A stretch of DNA of 64,000 nt from Prunella strophiata (lineage: Eukaryota; Chordata; Aves; Passeriformes; Prunellidae): positions 7,452,540 to 7,516,539 of the forward strand of contig JAZBQD010000034.1 of the NCBI GenBank assembly GCA_036583965.1, in the 5' to 3' direction. This document shows positions 35,800-49,320 of the stretch, in pieces (position 1 is the first letter of the stretch; each line of letters begins with the position of its first letter). A program made the position numbers and the translations under genes. The notes beneath the pieces are model-generated. The model did no database searches. It worked only from the letters and a program-made list of their open reading frames with translations, and had not been told where the DNA came from.

Positions 35800-36350
35800 C
35801 TTTGGAGAGCTCAGTTTTATGTTGGGCCGGCATTTGAAGCTGCACTAGTCATTATTAACGGGAAGCACAGATAGAGGAGATTTAAATCACTAAAGTAATA
35901 AAATCTGAACGAGGGCTAGCACCTTGAAAGGCTCTTGGAGAGAAGATTGCATACAAATGCAATTAAAACGATGCTTATAAAATACTAAGATGTTAATTGG
36001 GTTTAGTCCCAGAAGCCCCAGCAGTACAGTATGTCAGAAGTTAGCTGGTTTGAAGTTTAAAAAGAGTGGTTTAATTTGTACACCTTGTCCTAATTACGAA
36101 GCTTTCTGCAGCCTGTGTATCGGCATGGTTTATTGTAGCTTAGAGCTTTGTAAAACAAACACACACCAGTTAATTGGGTTATTGCAATGGAAAATTGGGC
36201 TGCAGGACTGAAACCTTCCTTGCTAGTGCTTTTTTACAGCTTGTAATGAACGCTCCAGCAATGTCAGGATAGACTGATTTGTAAGGTGTGCAGTTTACAA
36301 CTTGGTTATACCGCTGGTCCGAAAAATAGGTGATACAGTGAAAACAAAGA
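35800..36350. promoter_or_regulatory. Enhancer-like element with a repeated homeodomain-type 12-mer
   Basis: About 550 bases of unique AT-rich sequence that nevertheless keeps around ten CpGs, for example in GGGCCGGC, TAACGGG, GAACGAG, AACGATG, TTACGAAG, TATCGGC and ACCGCTGGTCCG. The 12-mer GTTAATTGGGTT occurs exactly twice, at 35992-36003 and 36169-36180. TAATTA lies between them (36091-36096) and a C/EBP-like TTATTGCAAT overlaps the end of the second copy (36179-36188). Clustered TAAT sites with retained CpG in a transposon-free block is the strongest enhancer-like signal in the window. Conservation and activity are inferred. Confidence 0.4.
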
Positions 36351-39300
36351 CTAGCACGATATAATGTTGCTGAGCTGGTGGGTTGAAGCCCCAGCTGGCT
36401 TATTTATACCTTGCAATCCCCCCAAATACTCCAGCAGGTCTGAACTCTACATTCCCACATTTGAGAAAGGACCATAATAAGGCAGGGAGAGAATACCATG
36501 GTTGTTCGAGGAGCCCGTGGAGGCTGTGAGCACCTGCTGGGGGTCCTGTGAGGTCGTGTGTTTTTCCTCATAATCAGTAAATAAATGCTAGAATAAGAAC
36601 AGAGCAATGCAAAGAAAGAGGCAGAATAGCTGTTAAAGATTTGCTTGAGACCACTCATCTTGGAGCTCCTTTGTGCCATTCAGCTGATACTCATTTCTTT
36701 GTATGAAGGACACTTTCCAAATGAAAATCCAGCCTCTTCCCTCCTGTCTTTCCTTCAGTTCAAACTTCACAGAGCTGGGGATCTCAGAGCACAAAGTCCT
36801 TATCCCTCAAATTACATACTAAGAACATAAGTTGGATTTCTGAGGTCAGTGGATTCACCCTAACAGGGAACATTTAGCAGGAGAGGAGACCAAACCTCCA
36901 AACTAAACCCAGCCATCAGCTCAGGGCTGATCACAGAGTGGCCCCAATCTTTCCACCCTTCTTCAGCTCTGCCATTCAAGGCCAAATCCTAGGAAAAGCT
37001 TAGAAACTTTAGGAACCCTCATCTGCTGCAGAGGGTGGTGTGACAAACTGACACAGCTCTGATTTGTGTCCTTGATGTGGGGACTCCCTTCAAAAAAAGG
37101 GAATTTCTCCCCTGCAGCTCTTTGTTAGATATTTTGGGACAGGTTTCTGCTGAAAAGTGAGGTATTCAGGCTCATCTGGGTCTAGACCTGCCCCTCTGCA
37201 GGCTGGATCTGTGTCTGTTTGGAGAAATAGTGGGAGCACACACCAAGGGAAAGCTGGTGATGCAGTGGAAAAGTGGGAGGTCTAATTTCCTGCGTTTTTC
37301 TCAAAAGTGTGACTGCAACAGAGCCATGGCCAAAGTCTCTGGCAGCAAGGACCTGGAGACACTGTATATCCAGGAGCAAGTCAGGCCACAACTGAACTAA
37401 TGAAATGTGTGACCAGTCCTGCAGCCACCAGCCCTCAGGACAGGGGAGGAATGTCCCCTCATGATCTCATTTATATGTAATATTTATATTGTTATGGGCA
37501 CAGCTGGCTGGTTAGGCACTAAAAGACAACTTTAATTAGTCTTCAGGTAGCAAATAAGTTGCTGAGAAGGAGGAATGGTCATGCTATCAGAAATGCTAGC
37601 TTTTTGTAGCCCAGGTGACATGACTGACATCAGTACATCACATACAATGGGCCTAACATTCTGCAGTCCTGACATACATCAGATAGCTTAGAGATGTGTA
37701 ATAGGATGTACCTGTAAAGAGTCCTTAATACATAAGGAAAGTGAGATAGGGTTTGTGTCATTACCACTGGTGATGTTTGATGGCAAATAGGTGCTTGGAA
37801 AATCCACATGATCACTGGGAATTCCAGATTTCCAGGTCAACCCTTCCCACCTGTCCCAGTGAGCAGCCTGTCCTCACTGCTATCACTTGCCTTTAAAGGT
37901 TGCAAAGCCCTGCATTTTCCAGTCTGGAGTAGTTGCCACCCCAACTGCTGCATTTACATCCTACTTAAGGTACATCAGGGCATAATCTCACCTCGTTGAG
38001 GAGGGGATTTACATGTACAGCATTTACAGGCAATACACATATAATTCACAGCCCAACACAGAGTGAAAATATAATTATCATAACCATTGCCACATTGCAG
38101 GAGGCTTGGGCATTCTGAGGCATAAGTCTAATTAGCTCTTAGCTGCAGAAGATTTGAGGTGGTAGTTTCTTTTTGACTTACTGCTCAGTGCTTGGTCTGA
38201 CTATTCAAATGTATTGTTGCTTTTTAAAGTAGCTCCTTCATGGCTCACTGTGTCATGTCAAAACTCCCTTATCTTGGTGACTTTTTGTAGAGGTCCCTGC
38301 AGGCACATTAAAATACATTTTTAGCCTGTTCTGTTGATCTCTCTGTTCTGGCTTCATTGTTTATAAATGCCAAAGACCACTGCTGCAATGGTAACACTTT
38401 TATTTTTTATTCACCAGGATTTGCAAGCAGCAAAGTTATGTAACACTAAAAGGAGGCTTACATGCACTATTTCCAGATAAATGCATTTTCTGTGTGCTGA
38501 ACTAGCTTCAAAAGTTTATGATATTTGCAAAAATGGCAGCTCAAGTCCTTATCACACAGGTCTGCCAGCTTTCATTTTGTGCAGTGCTCCCCAAAGTTGG
38601 GAACAGTCACTCTTGGCTTCCTGTGCAGATGAAGAGAGTGATGTCCTGCCAGGACACAATTAAGATTATAGGTGCGTTGAATGATGTGCAGGATAGCCTA
38701 TTTCTATTTATTGAGGTGGGAATTTTTCCCACCTTCTCCTAGGGACCTAGCTGATGTACCTAGAATCCCCCTTACAAAGTATTGATTTTAGGATGTTAGA
38801 TCCATAACAATAATGGGGTAAAAGCCCAAGTCTGTAGGAGTACCTATTACAGAACAATTTCTTTTAAAGTATCTCTGAGAACCAAGTGTCTCTAAACTTG
38901 GTTTTTATAGGAGGCCAAGACTAAAGGTCCCTTTTTAGTTCCAATCTCTCTACAGAATGAGGGGTTTGCTTGAAAAAGAAATAATGAGCAAGACCTTCAA
39001 GGTTTAGGCTTTCCTCTAAGAGGCACCATAGGATTCCCAGCAGCTGCTGACATCCACTAGCACAGCTCAAGTGGGCTGCACATTATGCCAAGTGCTCCCA
39101 ATGCCACTTGAACCCTGAAGTGCATCTCCAACAACAAATAATCTGCTGTCTCAAGAGCCTGCAAACAAGCTTAACTCCTGGGCTTGATGGGGGGGAATCT
39201 TTTTGCTACTCCTAAGGTTGCATTTTCACATTACAGTCGAGTCAGTTGACTGGAAAGCCCCTGCCAAAAGGGAGATCCCACCACAGTCTCCATCTCCAGC

Positions 39301-40179
39301 CACGTGCCTCTGTATGTCCCTTCCCTGGTGGATGTATTCATCACAGGGTCACTGGATAGCTCAGGCATCAGGCTGACTTGTAAAATAAATGAATATTTTC
39401 TGCTGGAGCTGTCACTTGAGTCGACTCATTCCATAAGGACACCAGCTCCTAGAAACTTCATCTCTTGGACATTCAGTCATTCCATTAAAAACAGGGAACT
39501 TGTGACAAAAATAATCTTAATTTTTTTTCAAATCTGTTTTGGCCAAAGAGTCGAGAGTTGGAGGGAATGTGATGAGGGAAGATTGAATGGAAAATTCTCA
39601 GCAACCAGTGCCAGTGTGCTGATGACATCTCGTAAACACATTGACAAATTGGAAACTGGAACCATCCATCAAGCCACTGGACTGCCTTTCTGCTGAGGTT
39701 GCCTTCCAAAAGAGGGCACTGCTGACACCCTCCAGTCCTGCTCCTCTCTCAGTCTGAGTATTCCCCTCAGGCCCAGCATGCAAGAGCCTGCTCCTTCAGC
39801 CAGGAAGAGTCTCTGGATTCAAAAATAAGCAATGGCCTCTCCTTTTCCTTCCTGGGAGTGTTGGCCAACTCTGTTGCATGGTGTGAACTCCCAGAAAATT
39901 CCCTCTGCTGTGGCACCACTGCCATTTCCATCTCGGTCTGGCCCCTCCAGAGGTGCTGCCAGCCCACTTTGTTCCCCTCACTGTTCTGGGAATGGGAGAT
40001 AAGTGTCACACTCCAACTTGCAGAGGGCTTTGGGAAAGTCATCGTGCTGGAGGAACTGTAGGAGAAGTCTCCTTGGGAATAGCAGCTCATATTTAACCTC
40101 CCCTAGATCATGTCAGTGTGAGTCTGCAGAGAACAGGTCTTTCATTTTTCTTCCTCGGTAAGCTACCATATGCACCTCA
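36351..40179. other. Unique non-coding sequence
   Basis: No gene was recognised. The 37460-37640 part is AT-rich with CTTTAATTAGTCTTCAGG and resembles a conserved element. The 130-codon plus-strand frame at 39304-39696 overlaps open frames on the minus strand and has no domain. Confidence 0.48.
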
Positions 40180-40480
40180 TCCCCCACTTAAGCTAAGAGA
40201 TTGATGGCTAAATTGCTTAACCCTGGTGTTTTTAATTAATTAGGTCTACTTCACAGGAGTTTTAATACAGTAGTTTAATTTAGACTTTGCTCAGTGCATG
40301 ATATAAAATCCAGATTTATTACTATTTTTTATCAATTTTTATTTTTATATGATTTCATCATATAAAAAGGCTAGTGTATGTTATAGACTTTAAAAAGTGA
40401 TTCCCTGTAGGTATTGTAAAGTACAGGGTCTATTATATGATAGTAGTGTGTTTATAGCTGAATTTTGGTGCATTGTTCAG
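40180..40480. promoter_or_regulatory. Possible enhancer-like block with a TAAT array
   Basis: Contains TTTAATTAATTAGG at 40231-40244, overlapping homeodomain cores, in AT-rich unique sequence that continues with ATTTTTTATC and TTTTATATGATT words. AT-rich DNA yields such cores by chance, so the confidence is low. Confidence 0.2.
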
Positions 40481-42359
40481 GAATCCCTTCAAAGATGACT
40501 TATAGAAAAGATATTTTATTCCATAAAATAGTAAGGGAATGTACCTGTTCTTTCTAAATATCTTCTTACGGTGCTTTTAGATAATACTGAAGTGTATGGT
40601 ATAACCATTGCTTTGAGAAACTCAGCACTAAAAGGAAAAATACTTTGAATCTTTAGAGAAAAAAACCACAATAGTTTGTTGATAGCTCTTTCGTAAAAGA
40701 CCTGCAGAGCTGTAATCTGGTGAAATTCACCATTACTCTTGGTTAATGAGCAATTTGTTAGTTAACAGATGTTGTTATTAACATGAGAGGTATCTGGTTT
40801 ATAACAGCAATACTTAATCACAGTGTGGGGTGGCAGAATCATTCATAAGAGCCAGTGCAGTGGCATTGTGGCAACTGTAAGTGCTGCCATGTGGGAACAC
40901 AAGGTGAAGGGGTCACATATCTATCCTGGTGCATGTGTTTGTGCTTCATTTTGGGGGATTCTGGTGCACTTTGCAAAATTGAAGCAAAAGTCACTTTAGA
41001 AGAAATGCAAGTGAATACTGCATGGAGGTAATTTTAGTCAGAGAGTTTGTTATATTCTTTTGATTTTATCAGTCATATTCTGTTGTGTAAATCTGGCCCC
41101 ATGAAAATGTGTAGAAGATCCTAAGGTTCTGAGATGACCCAGAAATGGAGGCCACACAAGGACCTTACCTATCCAACAGACAAATTGACAAGTCCCTATT
41201 TCTATAATGTGATACTGCCAGAGACTTCCAGACAGCTGGGGATGTTTCCCTTTTATGCAGCACTCAGTTTCCAGAGCCTGTGTTTTCAGATGATTGGTTT
41301 TTGTGGAGAAATCACACAGCTTTGGCCCAGGTTTATTTTCCTGTATTCCAGCTATTAGGAAACTACTCGAAATCTTTGTCCTCTCCCTTGAATTTTGTCC
41401 CAAGGAGCCTAGGCAGTTCAATTTTTTTAGGAGAAATAACACCAGAATATTGCTCTTATTTTCCCAGAGTGATGAAGAAATACAAGGGCACTTATGACTG
41501 TTATGAGGGAAACAGAGCAGAATGAACACACTGAGGGACTCTCACAAAGCCTCTCCTGCCCAGCTGCCAGCTCAAAGCAGGATCAGGCCATGCCATGAGG
41601 AAATCCTACTAAATTAAACCAGGAAAACAAACCTTCTAAATATTAACCTGACTTTCTAGATGAAGAGTTATGTCTGGAAAGTCTCAAGGTTCTTATGCTA
41701 AGTCTAAATCCTTTAAAGTTCACAGACACTCCAAAACACAAGCAGTGACCACACTTCATAAGCAAATAATGTCTTGACACCTGTAAACCCATTTAGAAAA
41801 TCCTACCTAGTAAGACCCTAAAAAAGAAAACTGGGATACTTCATGTCACCAGATTTAAAATCATGAGAGTAGCAATCAGGCAGGAAGGATTCAGCTACAG
41901 TTGATGCCTTTTGCTTCCAGTTCACCAAACATTTCCTCCTTCCTGTAAGTATCTGTCTGACCTGAGCACATCTTCAGCCAGACGACCTTCATTCCTGAGT
42001 CAATCCTCTCAGTCCCAGCACAAGCTGCTCTAAAAGTGGTGGCAGCTTAAAGCAGGTTATTGAAAAACTGAAGACATCAGTGCCCCTGGTATCATCAGCA
42101 CCCAGCAGCACTTCAGCAGCTGCTGCACAACAGACAAGGAAGACTTGGAGAGTATTCCCCAGAAGAAAATTATGTAGCTGCCCAATGGTGAGCCCTTCCA
42201 GAAAAGACAGAGGATTCCAAGGATATGAAAGAGCTCCAGATCTTCAAGTTAGCAGCCCAAGAGTATCCCTCTGTAAAGTAAGAAGAGTGGGGAAAGAAGT
42301 GCAGATTTTATTTCTGACTCTTTCCTAGGTAGTGTCAACTCAAAGGAAGAACCCTCAGT
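40481..42359. other. Unique non-coding sequence
   Basis: No gene was recognised. The 159-codon minus-strand frame 41050-41529 is opposed by several plus-strand frames over the same bases and carries no domain; it is read as chance. Confidence 0.48.
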
Positions 42360-42760
42360 ATTTATCATGCAAATGTATTCAGGCAGGGCAGTTGACAATA
42401 AAGGCACAACAATATGTGGGTTGACAAAAAGCTCTATTAGAAGAAGGAAAAAATGCAGGTTAAAAGGTAAGCTTGTGGCTTAGATCCAAATCAGCATATT
42501 GACTCAGCTTTACAGATCCCCAGCCCAAAATGAATTCCACACAATAACTAAGCAGTTGCCTTCCAAAGGTGTTAAGCCTATTTGCGCTGTGTTTGTTTTG
42601 GAATGGCCAATAAAACAGCTTTAGATGATGTCAAACAGTGCTTAGGCCCATACAGAGGGAGACAGCTGCTCAGATAAATACTCAAGCCCCAAACCATGTT
42701 CTGTTTTATAAGTCGTCAAAAGCTCTTTGAAAATCTGCTGGATACGTAGCTGGGAGCTAA
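42360..42760. promoter_or_regulatory. Possible regulatory element with an octamer
   Basis: An exact POU octamer ATGCAAAT lies at 42367-42374, followed by a splice-bounded 84-base open frame (42383-42466) with a CAG acceptor and an AAAAG|GTAAGC donor. The right part keeps CpGs in AGTCGTC, ATACGTAG and TGCGACTT. Enhancer, non-coding exon or chance cannot be separated from sequence alone. Confidence 0.22.
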
Positions 42761-45700
42761 TGCGACTTCCTCACACCTGCCAAAGCACTCTGGGCAGGTC
42801 AGGAGCAGGCAGTAAACTGCCCCACTGGTCTGAGCTTGTGCTATTATTTCTTCTTAGGAATATTACAGAGCCTTTTTCTATCTTTCTGAACAGCAAACTC
42901 CATATGACACAGCAGTGCCCAAGATCAGGTGCTGCCACATAAGAGTTGCAGAGAGTCACAAGCATCTATCATCAGAGCTGCCCAAATGCATTTCCCACCA
43001 TTTCACTTGAGATAAATGCTATTGCCAGGCCAGCCCCTCACACAGGTCCTTCTCTCTGTGTACACCCTTTTCTCCATTGCTCCCTTTGACTTGTAAATAA
43101 AATCCCTCAGACTTTAACTGTGCCATTAGCCTTGGGTTTTCAGGTGCATTTTAGGTATAATATATGAAAAGCACTGTGTAAGCTCTGAAGAGAGAATCAT
43201 CCCAGTGCTTTTGGGATGAGAGAAGGCTCCAGTCTTGTCCATGTTACACTGGTGTCAATTAGGATTAATTCCATAAAAACCAAAGAGGTAATCGGAGAAA
43301 AGAGCTGAAGGTGCTCTGTGGTCCCACATTCAGTCTCAGTGACCATATACAACCCTAAGTGGTTAAGAAAATGCTCCATGTGCCAAGCAAAACACAGGAG
43401 GTGCTTTAGAGCCTAACAGCACTTACATTTAAAATCCTGAGCCCTGGTGTAGAACCAGTCACTGGCAGAAATAAGAACTCAGAGGGACAAGTCCTGGTGT
43501 CCTGTTTATCTTTGCTGTGAATCAGGAAAAGGGAGGGAGGGCAAGGAGCACGTTGCTGAATTGGTGTTGTGTTTCTGTCAGACAGGGCTGAGCCAGACTA
43601 ATGCACCACTATAGCAACATTCTCCTGGGCACAGAAGAAGGAAAAGCTGCCAAGAGATGTTTGAGAAAAAATATCTGTGGGTGGGCTTCCTGCAAATGCT
43701 TGATTCCAACACACCTACCTGAGTCCTTCCTTGGAAGACAAAGCTACAATTCTGGGCATCACATACACAAATTTGATCCCATAGTGCTCTGTGTTGCTGG
43801 CTAGGAGAGGTGGTTGGTTAATGGAACTTTGTACAGATTCGTGTCCCTGCCTTCGCTTCAGGGGATTTGAACAAATGCTTCAAAAAAAGCCCTGAAGCAG
43901 CAAAGTGGAAAAAAATCAAAGGAAAAGACCAGTACATCCTTTGTCCATAGTGGTCTCTGTTCTATGACTTATCCAAAGTGTGGATCAGAACTTCTAGGAT
44001 TCCTCAGAGTTACTGAAAACCAACACAGTTCCTTCCTTCTGAAATGTTGATGAGGAGTTGAAACTTTCAGAGAAGGTGAAAATTAAGGCAGTTTGTTTGA
44101 TGGCAATAATGGTTTCTTCAATTGCAACATGATCATTTGCTCTTTAGAAAGAGGAAAGAAGGGGTAGCATGGCCAACACCAATCAAACCATTCACAATGG
44201 CCATAAGAGATGGAGCTGAGGCCTTCAAGTACTACAAAGAAGCCAAGTAGGGTAAGGAGAAAGATGACAAGAACTTGGATACAAGTGCAAAATTATTTCC
44301 TTTCCATTCAACATAATAATAGACCTACAGCTGACCTTGAAACTTCCAAAAGGTGCCCTTGTATTGAGGCCTGGAAACAGTAGAAACAGCAGAGGCCTTC
44401 TGATCTCTAGGAACTTCACTCACTCACTGAACTTTTGAGCTGTCATTTCCAATAAACTTGGCTACAGATGAACCAGAACTTTTTTTTTTTAAAGGAAAAC
44501 TATTCATAGTTTGAAAAAAGAATGGTGGGGATTTTTTCCCTTTGTCGTTCCATTTGACGTCCAAAAAGACTACAATATCCTTGTGGAGTAGAAAGCGAAA
44601 GAGATGGAAGGGGAAAAGCAGTAAGAATAATGTTACAATGAAACCACAAGCAACAGAAGAGGAAATGTTAAAGACCCCAAACCCAAAGAGAAAAATCAAG
44701 CTAAGAGCACATCTTTAAAGCAAGTGAGACCCAAATGTGCTTAGGGAAATTAGGCGATTCCCTATACGAGCCACTTTCTCATTTTAAAATGGGCTGATAA
44801 TGATTAGCAACCAGCATATTAAATGAATGTCTCTTTCTACTATCAAAAGTTTTAACTTGCCTGTACCAGACTTGACTCCTAAACCCAAGCAGTTCAGGAA
44901 GGTGACCTGAGATGACAGCAGAGGATGACACGCTATTGACTACAGTGAAGAAGTAGGAGGAACGATTGTGCCTATCAATTATTGAACAGAAAGAAAGGAA
45001 GGACCTGGTGAATAACTAATACATGGAAGGTTCCACCTCTGTGCTCCTCACAGACTTTGATAGCCTGGATTTATATGAAGAGGAAGCTTTACTCTAGGAA
45101 AAAAACCAGAAGTATTAAATGATCAAATGGTTTCTCTTTAATTAAATAGTCATAAAAAACTTCTTTGCTGACAATCTGACGTAAAGCAATGTAATCTTTG
45201 GGGTACTAGGCAAATATTCCCCACATTATTCAGATTGCAGAGCACAGCGTTAGACAGCAATTATACTAAAGACTAAATCCCTGAGTCACTTAAAACCTCC
45301 ACAAAATGCTCAGTGGCACTGTTAATGCAGCCAGTTAGGAAAATCTTGGCTGATGAATGGAAAGAGAAACAGAACAGCAATAAATTCCTATGTCTACTCT
45401 GTAGTCAATAGATTTGTCTTGCACTTTATTCAAGCTGGGTGCTTTTCACCTCGTGCAGAGAAGCAAAGCAAATTTTAGGTTACATTTAAGTTTGTGTGAG
45501 CCAAAGTTTTCCAAAGCTTCCTGAACATTCCCTAGTTGTTCCCATGAGTTCTGTACATGGATTTTCAGTTTCAAGCAGAGAAGGATTGCAATTTTAAACT
45601 TGTTTCAATCATGCTCCCACTTCCTGTCATTCTGTGCCTACTCTGCATCTTGTATATTGACCTCTCTGATGTAGCAGATATTTACAAGCAGAACTAGCAT

Positions 45701-46839
45701 GCTGAGGCCCTTTAGGTCCCAGAAATAGAAAGAACCTTGCAAGAGGTAGATGCATGCATGAAATGAGATAGCATATTCTACATCTGATAAAGCTTCCTTG
45801 GCTTAGCTGTCTGAAAATCATTACCTGCATCTATTTCTGTAAACACGTATTGATCAAAAAAGTGCATATTTCTTACGGGCTCTCAAACCCCAAAGTTTTA
45901 GCCAGATATGATCTGAACTGACATGTCTACCAAAACAGTGATATGCTACAAGAAAGGCAAAGAAAAAATCCCTCATTTCACTGATCCCTCTTAGAATAGA
46001 ATAAGCAGCAAATGGCACCAAATCTATTTTCTTTAACTCCTGATCCACTTTAAAGAATAGAAGTACAATTTGCCTAATGATCTTTTTAAGAAGTGAGAAA
46101 AAGACTTCTAGGCGTCATTATGATGAGAGTAATTCATAACAAATCCACTGATTCCTGTGGTATTACCTCAGCCTTACACCATTGCATCCAGAACTCCCTC
46201 AGCATCTGTGGAGCTGCAGCCAGTTTCCTTTGCTGCCTTAGATCCAGATCCCACCATAAATCTCAAGTTTCAGGTGGCTGGGAAGGAGGAAGTTTTGCTT
46301 TTCAAGTCTACCATGAGCTGGCAGGGGGTAGTTTTTGTAGAAGGCTGTTGATATTTGCATCCATCTCAGATCCACAGAAAACAGTGGCTCTAGCATGGGA
46401 AGGTCCAGACCTTGTAGGCTAACTTGTTTGATGGGAGAACTTTTAGCAGAGAATTTTGATCCAGAATTAGAAAGAGAAGAAGTGAAGTCAGGGGACTTGG
46501 GATCAGAGGTTTTGCTCTGGCACATCCCTCAGGTTGTCAATAACCAATGTAGAGTCACCTTCAACATTACAAGATTTAATGAAAGAGTTACCATGAACCT
46601 GCAAGGTACTGAGCACTTCCAGCTCCTTTTACACATGCTGGGTAGAGAACAGGTTGCAGGATCAGGCCCTGTGGGTGCCAGAAACACCAAGGGCCCCTTC
46701 CAGCTCCTGCACAAGGAGGAAAGATCCTCAGTCACACCAGAAACCAGAGCACAGGCACATTAAGGCACTGGCATAGGGATGCCTCACTGAACAGTTGGGG
46801 TTTAATAGGCTGGATATTGTCCCAGCATTTGGTATTCAT
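42761..46839. other. Unique non-coding sequence
   Basis: No gene was recognised. The 122-codon plus-strand frame 46395-46763 has a reasonably mixed composition but no domain, no acceptor and a counter-strand frame. Confidence 0.48.
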
Positions 46840-47480
46840 AGATAATAATAGAGATTAGGTTTACTTAATGTATTTGCTATTTAGGCAGATGATTCATGTT
46901 AAGCCATCGGCATTCAGAGGCAAACATCATTAGTTGAAATTGTGTGAGAGAAAGGCCCAGGAAGAGGAGCTGCAATCTGGCCTCTATCATAAACAGCTGT
47001 GTTTCTAAATCACCATTTTCGGGTTGTTTCCTGTAGTTGTTGGTATATACTGTACACTGAAAATTAGGCCTCAAAAACACTTATTAAAAATTTATAAAGC
47101 TTATGACAGGCTCTTTCAGAAACATAACCCTTAACTAATTCATGTTCACTTACCCTGCAGTTTTCTATTTATAATACTTTACAATTTCTGTGTATTTGTA
47201 CTATAAATTATTCAGTAACATCAAGGTTTTTATTTTGATGAGAGAATTTTTGATGAATTTGACAGAGTAATTACTTCAAATCCTGTTCTGGATAGCTATG
47301 AAAATATTTAATTTTATTTACTCCAATAAATAATTAAAATGTGAGAGTAGCGAGCATACTTGCAGAGCCTTATAGCCTGTGACTTCTGTTTGCTTCTCCC
47401 TAATTAAAATAGTAATGCTTATGTGTGCACTGATTTAAAATAATAATAAATTACCAACTGGGAAGGGACATCTAAAGGAG
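46840..47480. promoter_or_regulatory. AT-rich unique block, possible conserved element
   Basis: About 640 bases of strongly AT-rich, non-repetitive sequence with TTTACTTAATG, AACTAATTCATG, TATAAATTATTC and AATAAATAATTAAAATG words. No transposon, coding or simple-repeat signal. The call is compositional. Confidence 0.22.
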
Positions 47481-48999
47481 AAGAGGAAAAGGCTCTTGTA
47501 GCAACAAGCACACTCTTAAACACAGGAAAAATATTCTGAAGAAATAGGAAGTTATTGATTCCCCAAGACTGTTAGAGAGGGGCACTAGAATCTCAACTAG
47601 GTACCAGTTACAATAATGAAGATTATTTCTTTTGTGGATTCAAAGTCTAAGAAGGGGCAGTCTTTTAGATGGTCCCAGCTGATTCAGCAATATTAAGTTA
47701 TGATTAGCTTGAACACAGGAACAGCTCCACTTACTTTAAGAATATTCATGCTCAGATTTAAATTAAAGTATTGAAGCTCTTTTCTGGCAGTAGCCTAAAT
47801 CTTCTGATAAATCAAAGATTAAAATTATAGTGTCTCTGAATTAATCCAAAACAAATACTCTTTGCTCCATTGGGGGCAGCTCAGGTCTCAATGGTCACTG
47901 GTGTGGGCTGCAGTCCTCTATCTCCTCCAAGGAATTTCCATGAGTCAAATCTATTTCTCAGTCTTATATGTAATTTTACAGCTTTCATGTCACAGGGTTC
48001 AAAGACAGAAAAACAGAATGTGTAAAAAACTGAGAAAGAAAGAAGGAAAAGCCTGAACCCTCAGAATCTCTTAAGTATTTTACAGGTCACAAACAGGCAC
48101 ATATTAAAAGTTTCTAATTACATCAAGCACAGAGGTGCATAGCCATCATCATATAATAACTGGTTAATTACATCACCAGTTGGCTTCTATTTAAATTCAA
48201 ACTTGCTTATTATTGCCAGATACAATGGTGATTTGGTTACTCCACAGGCTGGTCACTGATAAAACCCAAGATTCCTTGAGCAAACCATTTCTATTTCACA
48301 AGGTTGGAATTAAGTGGGGATGGGACACTGAACAAACAGCTGCAAGGAAAACTAGATAAACTTTGCATTTTTCTAAACTATTTGCATGGGTGAAAGAGGT
48401 AAATCTCAGCTGATCCTATCTGGCAGTGGAACATGGAGATTTTTTTGTGCTTTAGTCACAGGTAAGAAATAAGCAAGAGTTGTCAACCTGTGGCTGAGTC
48501 AGGGCCAGTTGTGGGCACTTTACCAGAACAATTCAAACTGTACAGGTGAGATCTCAGTCCTAGTCTCCCCTGGACAGGTGTTCACAGCTCCTCAAAACAC
48601 CAACAACTTTGAAATAAACTGGTGCCAGCATTAGCAGAGAGGATGTAATCCGAATATTCATAGGGCTGGTGATCTGAATGGCAAAGCCTTTGGCACCTAC
48701 CACTACACCCAGATACTCTGTAACCTCAGCAGGGATCCCCTGTGTATCTGAGACAGGAATTCCTTCATCCTCAAGTACATTCCCATGACACAAATAATTT
48801 GCAGGCTAAGCACCACAGGAGGAGATTTTAATCCCAAACACAGGACTGTGGCACACTGCAAAGGGCTCTGGATGCAGTGCTACACCATGGGAATGCACTC
48901 CCAGCTCCTGTAAAGCTTGGTCACTCTCTCCCTCACAGCAACCACACGCACACACAGACACACATGGACAAAAAACCACCCTGTGATTTCATGGGGAGC
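47481..48999. other. Unique non-coding sequence
   Basis: No gene was recognised. A short CA-rich stretch lies at about 48945-48965. Confidence 0.5.
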
Positions 49000-49320
49000 T
49001 CAGATGTGACTGGAAGTCACAGCAGGCAATAAATCCTCGCTGCTGGAATCGGGTTGGATTGCATACTGGTGGGTTAATCCAACAGCACACCCTAATAACC
49101 TGACTTTCAGCTTGCTGCACAAGCAATTTCTGTGCAATGTGCCATATTTCTGTGGCAGTGCCTCAAGCTGCAAGGAGTAACACGTTCTGTCACAGGCTGT
49201 TGTAAACACTCGGGCTGCTCGGCGTGTACCGCGCACGATTCATCTGAGCAGAGACCTAAAATCTTACACCTGACTGTTCCGCTCACTATCAAGCCTAAAT
49301 AAAGCCTCAATGGCAGAAGC
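49000..49320. promoter_or_regulatory. CpG cluster, regulatory element or old LTR
   Basis: Six CpGs occur within 27 bases at 49210-49237, with others at about 49038, 49050 and 49279, in otherwise CpG-poor sequence. Two AATAAA words flank the block (49028-49033 and 49298-49303), which is a pattern seen in retroviral LTRs. No terminal TG...CA pair, primer-binding site or second LTR could be identified. Alternatives are a constrained enhancer or a small non-coding promoter. Confidence 0.3.

Noticed and set aside
41050..41529. 159-codon minus-strand frame
   Set aside because: Several plus-strand frames overlap it, and there is no domain or splice context. Frames of this size are expected by chance in 64 kb when non-ATG starts are allowed.
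44173..44260. ATG-initiated segment reminiscent of a ribosomal-protein retrocopy
   Set aside because: The resemblance lasts only a few residues before a stop, and no continuing alignment could be made.
44765..44830. MIR-like words (TCATTTTAAAATGGGCTGATAA)
   Set aside because: Only about 20 bases resemble the MIR core and the flanks do not match.
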